From the NCBI GenBank assembly GCA_015067885.1, contig SVLO01000013.1, forward strand, positions 1-49,929: a DNA stretch of 49,929 bases, given 5' to 3'. Both the position numbers and the translations under genes were made by a program. Source of the DNA: Oscillospiraceae bacterium (lineage in GTDB: Bacteria > Bacillota > Clostridia > Oscillospirales > Oscillospiraceae). Below the pieces are notes generated by a model. That model did no database searches. It had not been told where the DNA came from and saw only the letters and a list, made by a program, of their open reading frames with translations. Below are positions 7,474 to 15,695 of this stretch, one piece after another; the stretch's first letter is position 1; every line of letters begins with the position of its first letter.

Positions 7474-10400
7474 TCACTTGGTCAGATAATGCATCAGGAT
7501 CTGCGCCGTTTGGGCGCGAGTGGCCGTTTCGGTCACTTCGACGAAGGGAATTCCGTCAAACAGCCCCTGCTCCACCGCCCAGCGCAGGGCGTCCGCCGCC
7601 CAATCACTGTGGGCGCCGATATCACTCAGCTCACCGTTGCCGGCCGGCTTGCCGGAGTAGTTATGCAGAATGACCGCGACCTGCTCCAGGGTGACGGAGT
7701 CGTTGGGCTTGAACACGTTGCCGCCAAAGCCGCTGACCACGCCCTTATCGGCGCCCCAGGTGACGGCGTTGTTGTACCACTCGCCGGCAGGCACGTCGGT
7801 AAAGCTGTGGGTAATGCCGTCCAGGGCAGGCTTGCCCTCCTTGTTGTACAGCATCTGCACCACCATGGCCCGGGACAGCTTGTCGTTGGGCCCAAAGGTG
7901 GTGGCGTTGTAGCCGGACATAATGTTGTTCTCCACGGCGTACTCCGCCGCGTCGTAGAACCAGTCCTCGCTCTTCACGTCCTTGAACTCGCCCAGGGTAT
8001 TCACAGGAATTTGGGTGATGATGAGGTTGTCCACGTCGATGTAGGTGTTGATCTTCTCCCAGCCGCTCCCGACACCACCGCTGGAGTGGAACTGGAAGCG
8101 GAAGTGGTTTACCTTGTCAATGGGCAGGCCGGGTACCTTTTCGATGGCCGTCCAGCCATCAGGTTCCGGTTGACCCTTGTCCCAGATTTTTGCGTACAGC
8201 ACATCACCGGTACACACCAGTTTCAAGGTTCTCCACGTATCTGCGACCAGGGCACCCCGCGTCCAAACGTCATTCAGGCTGATGCCCACGCTGCCCTCCA
8301 GGCGGTACATGGCAGCACCGGGATTCTGCGCGGAAACGTCCTTTTGGAACATGGTCATATACAGACTGTTGGCCATGTTACCTTTGCCACGGTAGTCCAG
8401 CTGGACGGAGTAGGCTCCGGTAACGTCTTTATTGACCAGAACCCAGGCCGAAGGCAGGGTGTAGTCATCATACATCTCCAGATAGCGGTTTCCGTCCGCT
8501 TCCTCACGGATGTGGTAGCCGGCATTGTTCCCCGGGGTGGTGGAGTACGTCTTGTCCGGGCCAATGTAATCGAAGAAGGAGTTTTCACCCACAGGATAAG
8601 AAGAGAAGTCTTCGGTATGAATCACCGTCTTCTCGCCCTTGCCGGTCACTTCCAGCGGCGCAGAGGAAACGGATACAATGGTCTTGTCGCTGATGATCTC
8701 GCCTACACCATTGGACAGGGTGGCAGTAACCACCGCTCTGCCGGGATTATGGAAGGTAGCAACGCCCTCGTTGTCCACGGTAAGCACATCGGGGTCGCTG
8801 CTGGTCCAGGTCATGGTACCCTCGGTGCTGTAGCGGTCATAGGCGATGGCACGGCTGCCGTCGGCGGCGGAAGCGGTAACGCTCTCCTCCACCTCCAGCC
8901 TGGCGGGAATTTTGATGGACAGGTTGCCCAGCTTGGCGCTGCCCATTTGCACGCCAATGGCCACCGCCTTGGTGTCGTCCTGGTCCAGATGGTCGGTGCA
9001 CCAGACGGCCCAGGTAGGCTCCTGGGCGCCGTCAACCCAGATCTTGCCCCAAATCATCCGGCCCACGTAGGCAAGGCGCACGTTGTACTTCTTGTTGGCA
9101 TCCAGGGTCATGTCCTGCACGCAGGTGTCCTCCAGGCAGGTAATGCCCTTGGTGGTGAACTTCAGGCCGATACCCTGGCGCAGGTGGGCCTCCACCACGG
9201 TGGAGCTGTTGCCCAAGGTCAGGTCGAATTCCATGATGTAGCTGCCGTCGGGCAGCTTATCCGCCGGGGCCTGCCAGGCGCTGAACATATTGCCGGACAG
9301 GCTCTTCTTGTCCAGAGTAAACTGGGTAACATACTTCTCCGACTTGAGCACGTTGGGCCAGAACTCCTCGCTATCGGGATCGTCCCACACGCCCACGATG
9401 CTGCGCAGGGAGGTTTCGTACATGATAGTTAACACTCTGCCATCGTCCAGATAGGCACAGGAGGGGTCGGCGCAGTCCTGCGCCACCCCTTGCTTGAGGG
9501 GTTCGTAAATCAAAGATTTCTCGCTCTCTTCCCAACCAGCATTGAGGTAGAACACCTTGCCCCAAGAGGGACGACCCTCGTTCACACCCAAATTACCGGT
9601 TGCCCAGGTGGTAAAGGCGCGGTTGGAGTCGATCAGCGTCATCTGAGGCTGCAGAACGCCGGTTTCCTCGTTGTCAATCAGCTCCCAGGTTCTGCCTCGG
9701 TCACGGGTAACCACCACCATACCGCTGCTTCGGGCAAAGCCGTAAACCAGCTTGTCGGTGCCGTCGGGGGTCAGCAGGGAGAATTCGTTGAATTCCTCAC
9801 CGATGGAAACGGTGTCGCCTTCGGGAGCCAGATTGGGAACCTTACGGGCATCCTCCACGGGATCCCACTCCCAGCGCTGGATCTTGGGATTGAACTTCAA
9901 TTCGTACACATGGACATTGTCTCTACCACTGTAGGTGGGCAGCAGGATGGCACCATCATCAAGCTGAACGCCGTCGCCGCGCTTGTTATCGCCGCTGAGG
10001 TACTGGAAGTCGGCCCAGCGCTTGCCGGGTTCCCCGGCCATCCAGCCGGCCAGATCGTCCACGGCAATCCAGGTCAGCCACACCTGGGCATCATAGTTGC
10101 CGTTGTGGTACAGGCGGAAGGTGCCGGTGTGCAGCAGGGCGTCCTCCATCTCGCCGTCATTATCCAGATCCATCTTGACGGGCATCAGGTCGCTGTCGCC
10201 GGACATACCGGCCACCACGTAGTCGTTGTTGGGCAGCTGGGTCTTCAGCAGATCATAGCGGTTAAAAGCGCTGCCCATGCCGGGGGCGTTCATTTCCTCC
10301 ACGGCGGTGCGGGTATCGTAGAACTCACGGACGGTCCAGGTTTTTCCGTTATCCTCACTGATGGCGAAGTGGGGGCCGAAGTTGCCCATGATGGGGTAAG

Positions 10401-13386
10401 TAAAGTTACCGCTGTGGATGGGGGCGTCGATATAGGTGGCCACCAGACGGCCGTCGGGTAACTTCTTCAGGTCGGGGAAGCGCAGCGCGGAGGGTGCGTT
10501 CACCTGATCCACAGTGACCACGCCGTCCCGGGTGTCACGCTGAACCTTGGGGGCATCCAGCCGGGTCAGCTCCTTGTCCGCCATGTCAGCGAAGGCGGCC
10601 TTGACCGCAGCCACAATCTTGGGCAGCTCGGAAGCCTTGTAATCCTTGTCGGGATACTGAGCCACGCCGTCCACCAGGAAGTTGACGTTGCTCTCGTTCA
10701 GCAGGGACAGGTCGGGGGTATAGCCGGCCTCCAGGCACAGGCTGTTAAAGAGGGTCACACCCGCCACCAGACGGCCGGTCTTATTGGTCAGGTGATCCTT
10801 GTCACGGGTCAGGTCGCGCCCCAGCGCGGTGCGCAGGTTCTGTACCGCCACGCCGGTGGGCACCACGCCGTCGACCCAATCGCCGTTCAGGATATAGCGG
10901 TTGGTACAGTGAACGATGGCGTTATAATGCCACAGGCTGTTTTCCTGATAGTCGGCCTGATCCCGGGCGAAGGGCACATCATAGGGGTCATAGCCATCGG
11001 CAAAGGACCATGCGATGGGCCAGTAGAACTTGGCGCCGGGCTCCTCACCGTGGATGTAGTCGGACATATACTTCAGGTCGGTGCTGTATGCGGTGTCATA
11101 ACCAGCCAGATAGTTCTGGTTGCCGACGGAAATGACATCCCATTCCTCGGCATCGATCATCTCGGAAATTTTGACCTTATCGCGGCTCTTGACCAGGTTG
11201 CCGCTTGCGTCCGTGGTGTACAGGGCATAGGCGGCCAAATCGTTGACGGCGTTTTTCGCGTGGCTCTCGATCGAAAGGCCGGAAATGTGCAGCACCGCGA
11301 TGTCGAAATTCACCTCGGGATACAGCAAATCCAGCTTCTTCAGATAGAAGGCGGTATCCACAGAGTAGTCGTCGCCGATGGCCAGATACTTCACGTTCTT
11401 GACCGCTTTACCCACCTGAATGGTGACAGAGTCGGTGATATCCTTGCCTCTGTCGGTCCATGTGGCGGTAATCTTAGCCACGCCGCGGCTCTTGCAGGTC
11501 ACCTTGCCGCTTGCGTCCACCGTGGCCACGATGGGGTCGGCACTGGTCCACTTGACGCCGGAAACAGCGCGGGTCATGGCCAGGGCCACGGTGTCACCCA
11601 CGTTGTACTGCTTGGCGGCCGCGGCGGGATCGATACCCGTGGCATCGGCGGTCACTTCGCAGGTAGCGGTCAAACTGGTGGTACCGTCCACATGGGTCAG
11701 CTTGGCGGTGACGGTGGCCTTGCCCGGTTTCACGGCGTAGGCCACGCCGTCCTCCACGCGAATCACGGAGGGATCACTGCTCTCCCAAGTGTAGGCAGGC
11801 TCCACCATCTCAATGCCGGTCAGCATGGGAGTCAGCTTCATGCCGGCTTTGTCGGCGGTTACGTTGGCCATAGTCAGTTTGGCCCCGGTGGTGTGCATCT
11901 GGATGTTGTCCAGATACACGGTGTACTCCCGACCGGCCTGGTTACGGGAACGGCTCATATAGCGCACCTGGGTGCCGGTCTGCAAACATGCATCATCAAA
12001 GATGTCGCTCTTGAACACGCACACACCCTTGCCGGAGTCGGCGGCAGGCTCCTGCTGACCACGGGGCCACATCTTGACCAGCAGCTGTCCCTTGCTCAGA
12101 GCGAGCTTGAAGGAGTACCACACATCGTAGTCCGGGGCAAACCCCATGCCGATGTCATTCTTCATGATAATTTCGCCGGCAGGGGTAACAAGGCGGACAG
12201 GGTTCTTGGCATCGATATAAACCATGATTTTCTCATCATTATTGCCATGGAGGATATCGAATATCATACCGGGAACCGAGGTGCCAACAGGCTTTTTAAA
12301 TTTCAGATCCAGGGAGAGGGTTCGCTCACCGGCCACCTTGTCCCGGGAGAGGAACCAGTTGTACGTCTTGTCGACGCTGGTCAATTCCAGCACCTTGTCG
12401 CCGTTCTCTTCTACAATGCTGTAATTGGCGTAAGAGCCAAGAACTCGGGCACCGTGGCAGGAGGCGGTCCAATCAGTATAGTACTTGCTGCGCCAGAAGT
12501 TGTCCTCGCCGGTGGGATAGATGCTCATATCGTCGGAAAAGACCAACTCGCCCTTGGGAGGCTCATTCGCATCAATCTTCTCCACCTCACCGGGGGCGGC
12601 ACCACCGCTGACTGCGGTGCCGGTCAGGCGCACGTTGTCCAGGCGGGTGGTATACGCCTCGCCGGCACGGTTGCGGCTACGGTTCATAATACGCACGGTG
12701 CTGGTGCTGTTGATGGCCGCATCACCCAATGCGTCGCTTTCCAGCACGCATACGCCGGCAATATCATCGTCAGCAGGCTCCGTCTGCCCCTTGAGCCACA
12801 TTTTGAGGATCATCTGCCCCTTGGTCAGGCTAATCTCCAGCGAATACCAGGTGTCATACTGGGGGGCAAAGTTCTGCCCGTAGGCGTCCTTCATATAGAC
12901 GGTCTGGCCCGCGCCGGTCAGGCGAACGTCGCCCTTTGCGTCGATGTAGACCAGCGTGCCGCCGCCGGGCACCGAGTAGCCGTGCAGCAGGTCAAACACG
13001 ACGCCGGGCACGGAGCCACCGGTGGGCTGGACGAACTTGACGTCCACGCTGAACGTACGCTCGCCGGTCATCTTGGCCACGGGGGTGAACCAGTTGAACG
13101 TTTCGTTCACGCTGGTCAGCTCCAGCACCTTGTTGCTCCCCTCCTCCGCAATGCCGTAGGTGGCATAACTGGAGTCGTCGGGGGTGTTATGGAGGGATTG
13201 CGAAAATTCGGTGTAATAGGGGCTTTGCCAGAACGTATCGGCGCCGACGGGGTAAAGGCTGAAGTCGTCGGTAAACACCTCGTCCTGAGCGGCGGCGATG
13301 GAGATCGTCATGGCGGGGGCCATGCCGATGCACATCACGACCGCCAACAGCAGGGATAGGGTTCGGTTCCACGCGGTTCGCTTCAT
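7474..13386 (-). CDS. Giant secreted SLH protein: LamG-like, Ig-like, DUF4886 and BNR domains
   Basis: A surface protein of 1,970 residues. It has a signal peptide (MKRTAWNRTLSLLLAVVMC, cleavage near an AAA site at about 32) and two similar LamG-like modules starting DDFSLYPVG and DDMSIYPTG (about 35-265 and 280-500). Bacterial Ig-like domains (about 502-665) and a DUF4886/SGNH-type region (about 665-900: LAIGDDYSVDT and DHLTNKTGR) follow. A BNR propeller (about 960-1330, Asp boxes SEDNGKTW and TRDRGRTW) is next, then more LamG-like and Ig-like modules (1350-1795). Three SLH domains (about 1799-1970) anchor it to wall polymers. It probably binds and trims extracellular glycans; the SGNH part could be an esterase. 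The ATG at 13386 has AGGAGG upstream, while the extra 43 residues upstream lack a signal-like start. Confidence 0.88.
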   Translation of the reverse strand: MKRTAWNRTLSLLLAVVMCIGMAPAMTISIAAAQDEVFTDDFSLYPVGADTFWQSPYYTEFSQSLHNTPDDSSYATYGIAEEGSNKVLELTSVNETFNWFTPVAKMTGERTFSVDVKFVQPTGGSVPGVVFDLLHGYSVPGGGTLVYIDAKGDVRLTGAGQTVYMKDAYGQNFAPQYDTWYSLEISLTKGQMILKMWLKGQTEPADDDIAGVCVLESDALGDAAINSTSTVRIMNRSRNRAGEAYTTRLDNVRLTGTAVSGGAAPGEVEKIDANEPPKGELVFSDDMSIYPTGEDNFWRSKYYTDWTASCHGARVLGSYANYSIVEENGDKVLELTSVDKTYNWFLSRDKVAGERTLSLDLKFKKPVGTSVPGMIFDILHGNNDEKIMVYIDAKNPVRLVTPAGEIIMKNDIGMGFAPDYDVWYSFKLALSKGQLLVKMWPRGQQEPAADSGKGVCVFKSDIFDDACLQTGTQVRYMSRSRNQAGREYTVYLDNIQMHTTGAKLTMANVTADKAGMKLTPMLTGIEMVEPAYTWESSDPSVIRVEDGVAYAVKPGKATVTAKLTHVDGTTSLTATCEVTADATGIDPAAAAKQYNVGDTVALAMTRAVSGVKWTSADPIVATVDASGKVTCKSRGVAKITATWTDRGKDITDSVTIQVGKAVKNVKYLAIGDDYSVDTAFYLKKLDLLYPEVNFDIAVLHISGLSIESHAKNAVNDLAAYALYTTDASGNLVKSRDKVKISEMIDAEEWDVISVGNQNYLAGYDTAYSTDLKYMSDYIHGEEPGAKFYWPIAWSFADGYDPYDVPFARDQADYQENSLWHYNAIVHCTNRYILNGDWVDGVVPTGVAVQNLRTALGRDLTRDKDHLTNKTGRLVAGVTLFNSLCLEAGYTPDLSLLNESNVNFLVDGVAQYPDKDYKASELPKIVAAVKAAFADMADKELTRLDAPKVQRDTRDGVVTVDQVNAPSALRFPDLKKLPDGRLVATYIDAPIHSGNFTYPIMGNFGPHFAISEDNGKTWTVREFYDTRTAVEEMNAPGMGSAFNRYDLLKTQLPNNDYVVAGMSGDSDLMPVKMDLDNDGEMEDALLHTGTFRLYHNGNYDAQVWLTWIAVDDLAGWMAGEPGKRWADFQYLSGDNKRGDGVQLDDGAILLPTYSGRDNVHVYELKFNPKIQRWEWDPVEDARKVPNLAPEGDTVSIGEEFNEFSLLTPDGTDKLVYGFARSSGMVVVTRDRGRTWELIDNEETGVLQPQMTLIDSNRAFTTWATGNLGVNEGRPSWGKVFYLNAGWEESEKSLIYEPLKQGVAQDCADPSCAYLDDGRVLTIMYETSLRSIVGVWDDPDSEEFWPNVLKSEKYVTQFTLDKKSLSGNMFSAWQAPADKLPDGSYIMEFDLTLGNSSTVVEAHLRQGIGLKFTTKGITCLEDTCVQDMTLDANKKYNVRLAYVGRMIWGKIWVDGAQEPTWAVWCTDHLDQDDTKAVAIGVQMGSAKLGNLSIKIPARLEVEESVTASAADGSRAIAYDRYSTEGTMTWTSSDPDVLTVDNEGVATFHNPGRAVVTATLSNGVGEIISDKTIVSVSSAPLEVTGKGEKTVIHTEDFSSYPVGENSFFDYIGPDKTYSTTPGNNAGYHIREEADGNRYLEMYDDYTLPSAWVLVNKDVTGAYSVQLDYRGKGNMANSLYMTMFQKDVSAQNPGAAMYRLEGSVGISLNDVWTRGALVADTWRTLKLVCTGDVLYAKIWDKGQPEPDGWTAIEKVPGLPIDKVNHFRFQFHSSGGVGSGWEKINTYIDVDNLIITQIPVNTLGEFKDVKSEDWFYDAAEYAVENNIMSGYNATTFGPNDKLSRAMVVQMLYNKEGKPALDGITHSFTDVPAGEWYNNAVTWGADKGVVSGFGGNVFKPNDSVTLEQVAVILHNYSGKPAGNGELSDIGAHSDWAADALRWAVEQGLFDGIPFVEVTETATRAQTAQILMHYLTK

Positions 13387-13486
13387 ATCGATTCCTCCTG
13401 TATTTTCACATGGGTCTGTTTCGTGCCTGTCCGCTTCACGGTGCCGCCGGAGGACCGTATCCGTAAAACAGGCCTTCACTGATGCA

Positions 13487-13515
13487 ATTATAAAATAATT
13501 TTTCGCCCCGCACAA
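13487..13515 (-). promoter_or_regulatory. Promoter of the giant SLH protein gene
   Basis: TTGTGC (complement of 13510-13515), a 17-base spacer and a consensus TATAAT (complement of 13487-13492). The 5' untranslated region would be about 95 bases. Confidence 0.6.
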
Positions 13516-13567
13516 TGTTTTCAGCCGACCTCTTTCAACAAAAAATGTCCTTTGGTATTAACTTCCA

Positions 13568-13810
13568 GCCGTGGCGGGGTGCAAGCCCCCGCCCTGCCCG
13601 TTCTCCCTTCGGGCGCATCCGTAGGGCGCGACGACCGATAAAACCCTTCCCTTGAGGGGAGGGTGGCCGAGCGCAGCGAGGTCGGGTGAGGTGGCATAAT
13701 AACGAGCGGTCCGATGCGCCTCCACGCAAATCATCCGGTCTTATTGTAGTGGCGGGTCTTGACCCGCCCGCAGGCGGCCAAAGGCCGCTCCTACTACCCC
13801 CGCCCCAATG
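13568..13810. repeat. Dispersed intergenic repeat, copy A
   Basis: This 390-base gap between the giant gene and the next AraC gene is filled by GC-rich palindromic modules rather than a gene. A unit starting CCTTCCCTTGAGGGGAGG with a GCGCAGC-loop hairpin and ending GTGAGGTGG (13645-13694) matches copy B at 20716-20768. The stretch 13572-13600 is a near-perfect reverse complement of 20785-20812. A third palindromic module (GGCGGGTCTTGACCCGCC, about 13751-13768) follows. No coding frame is credible. Confidence 0.7.
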
Positions 13811-13833
13811 GCGTGTTTTCTTCCTATAAAAAC

Positions 13834-13861
13834 GCCCGGAGAGCTGTTTGACTCTCCGGGC
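13834..13861 (-). terminator. Terminator after the second AraC gene
   Basis: GCCCGGAGAG (13834-13843) pairs with CTCTCCGGGC (13852-13861). On the minus strand it is followed by GTTTTTATAGG. Confidence 0.8.
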
Positions 13862-13906
13862 ATCGTGCTTCACAATTCTTCTGTATCGGCCGGGGTTCCG
13901 GCCCCA

Positions 13907-14791
13907 TCAGCCGCCCTGCAGCCGGGCGGTTTCCGACGGGTCCATCCGTTCCGGGTGGTACCCGTGGTCCACACGGGCCGCCGCGCGGTAGCGGGTGGGT
14001 GTAACGCCGTAGCAGCGGCAAAAGGCGTGGGAAAAGTGGGCCGCGTCGTAAAAGCCAACCTCCTGGGCGATGGTGCTGACGGGGTCGTCCGTCTTTTCCA
14101 GCAGGCGCTTGCCCGCCTCCAGCCGACACAGGCGCACATACTGCTGGGGCGCCTGCCCCACCCGGTCCCGGAACCAGCGGCAGAAATAGACCGGGTGCAG
14201 GTGCATCAGCTCCGCCATGTCCACATTGGTCAGGGGCTGGGACAGGTTTTGGTGAATGTAGGCCAGCAGGGTCATCAGCTCCCGGGGGCTGTCTTGTAAA
14301 ACCGGAATATCGTAAGGAAAGGCCAGGCGCAGAAACAGGGCCAGCAGACGGATGCCCTCCGCCTTGGCCTCCATGCGGCGGGTCAGCTCGTCAGCGTGGA
14401 AGGCCCCGGAAAAGGCGGCAAAGCGCCGCTCCACCTCCTCCCGCATATCTTCCGGCACGGACACCACCATGGGCAGTTGGGGCAGCTTGGACAAAATGTC
14501 GCTGGGATAGAGGTCAAAGTGCATCCAGTACTTCCGCATGGGAAGCTGGGCGTGGGAGGAATACCCATGGTCCACGCCGGCGGGGATAAAGAACCAGTCC
14601 CCGGGCTGCACAAGGTAATTTTTGTCCCGCAGGCGAATGTGGCAGCTTCCGCCCAGCAGGTAGTAAAACTTATTCTGCTCGAACACGCTGCCACTCAGCC
14701 GCCAGGCGGAGTTGGGCGGGGCGGAGAACAGGCCGCCCTGGCGGCAGACAAAATTCAGATTGGCCAAAAACGAGTTGTCCAGTGCCTGCAT
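13907..14791 (-). CDS. AraC family transcriptional regulator (2 of 5)
   Basis: A 294-residue regulator with an N-terminal cupin-type sensor (NKFYYLLGGSCHIRL, then PGDWFFIPAGVDHGY) and a C-terminal AraC DNA-binding domain (VGFYDAAHFSHAFCRCYGVT as the second helix pair). It is divergent from the creatininase/GH20-like pair, with overlapping promoters, so direct control of those genes and of itself is likely. The ATG at 14791 is preferred over 14884 because an AGGGGG site lies seven bases ahead and the longer form would swallow its own promoter. The ligand is unknown. Confidence 0.9.
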   Translation of the reverse strand: MQALDNSFLANLNFVCRQGGLFSAPPNSAWRLSGSVFEQNKFYYLLGGSCHIRLRDKNYLVQPGDWFFIPAGVDHGYSSHAQLPMRKYWMHFDLYPSDILSKLPQLPMVVSVPEDMREEVERRFAAFSGAFHADELTRRMEAKAEGIRLLALFLRLAFPYDIPVLQDSPRELMTLLAYIHQNLSQPLTNVDMAELMHLHPVYFCRWFRDRVGQAPQQYVRLCRLEAGKRLLEKTDDPVSTIAQEVGFYDAAHFSHAFCRCYGVTPTRYRAAARVDHGYHPERMDPSETARLQGG

Positions 14792-14841
14792 CCACTCACC
14801 CCCTAATCTTAATCCTGTACAAGTTTTTGTTTCTTCCGTCA

Positions 14842-14870
14842 TTGCGTCCCAATTATAAACGGAATATGAT
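14842..14870 (+). promoter_or_regulatory. Promoter of the creatininase/GH20-like operon
   Basis: TTGCGT (14842-14847), 17 bases, TATGAT (14865-14870). It overlaps the opposite-facing AraC promoter (14852-14881), so the two RNA polymerases cannot bind at once. Confidence 0.5.
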
Positions 14871-14881
14871 TCACTTGTCAA
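14852..14881 (-). promoter_or_regulatory. Promoter of the AraC regulator at 13907-14791
   Basis: TTGACA (complement of 14876-14881), an 18-base spacer and TATAAT (complement of 14852-14857). This is the strongest promoter of the divergent pair. Confidence 0.65.
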
Positions 14882-14919
14882 CAAGATTCCCTTTCACACC
14901 CATCAGGAGGCGACAGCTT

Positions 14920-15684
14920 ATGAACTATCCCAACACCGAAAGCTTCGAAATGCTCTTTGGCTGCCCCGCCGAGGTAGAGCGGGCGAAACAAGAGGCGTGG
15001 CCCATCCTCATCCCCGTGGGCACCGTGGAGTACCACTCCCACCACTGCCCCTTCGGCTGTGACAGCCTGGTGGCTATGGGTCTTGCCCACCGCCTGGCCA
15101 ACGAGGTCAACTGCATGGTCATGCCCCCCATCCACTACGGCGTGGCCAGCTACGCCGTGGGCGGCGCGGACAAGAACACTGTCCACGTGGATTGCGACAC
15201 CTTCGAGCAGTACGTCTACTGCATCCTCAAGTCCCTGTTCCGTGCCGGCATCCACAAAAATATTTTCTTCATCATCGCCCACCAGACCGAGGATTTCAAC
15301 CCCATGGAACTGGCCTGCCGCAAGGCCGCCCGCAAGCTGATTTTCGAGTGGCTGGAGGAAACCGACGGTGAAGGTTGGTGGGGCCGCCGCGAGAACAAGG
15401 ATTTCTACGAGAACCTCCGCGGCAAGGACAACCCCTGGAACTGGGTACGCTTCCTCTGTACCCGCTCGGAAAAGGACATCGTCATTGTACCCGGCGACCA
15501 TGCCGGCATCGCCGAGTGTTCCTGCCTGGAGGCCCTCTTCCCCGGCACCATCAAGTTGGATCGCCTGGACGCCTCCGAGGACTGGTTCGCCGAAACCGCG
15601 GTGGGCACCTCCGCCGAACTGGGCGAGCGTTCCATCGCCGCCTGGTTGGAAGAGTATCTCCCCAAACTGCGTGACGAAGAGTAA
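14920..15684 (+). CDS. Creatininase-family amidohydrolase (divergent)
   Basis: A 254-residue cytoplasmic enzyme of the metal-dependent creatinine amidohydrolase superfamily, whose members cleave cyclic or linear amides. The signature is altered: instead of EHGPHLPLGTD it reads EYHSHHCPFGCD, but the likely metal ligands Glu37, His39 and Asp48 remain. IAHQTED replaces the usual NAHGGN, while GDHAGIAECS keeps the His and Glu of the GHAGxxET motif. It is probably an active hydrolase with an unusual substrate. The start at 14920 follows AGGAGG. The next gene begins 11 bases after the stop, so it is co-transcribed with the GH20-like gene and divergent from an AraC regulator. Confidence 0.82.
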   Translation: MNYPNTESFEMLFGCPAEVERAKQEAWPILIPVGTVEYHSHHCPFGCDSLVAMGLAHRLANEVNCMVMPPIHYGVASYAVGGADKNTVHVDCDTFEQYVYCILKSLFRAGIHKNIFFIIAHQTEDFNPMELACRKAARKLIFEWLEETDGEGWWGRRENKDFYENLRGKDNPWNWVRFLCTRSEKDIVIVPGDHAGIAECSCLEALFPGTIKLDRLDASEDWFAETAVGTSAELGERSIAAWLEEYLPKLRDEE

Positions 15685-15695
15685 GGAGGTCCCCT

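Noticed and set aside
7489..13359. Several long plus-strand frames opposite the giant SLH protein
   Set aside because: They are mirror frames with low-complexity composition and no ribosome sites.
13610..13810. CRISPR-like look of the GC-rich intergenic repeats
   Set aside because: The units are palindromic modules without regular spacers, and no cas gene is present.
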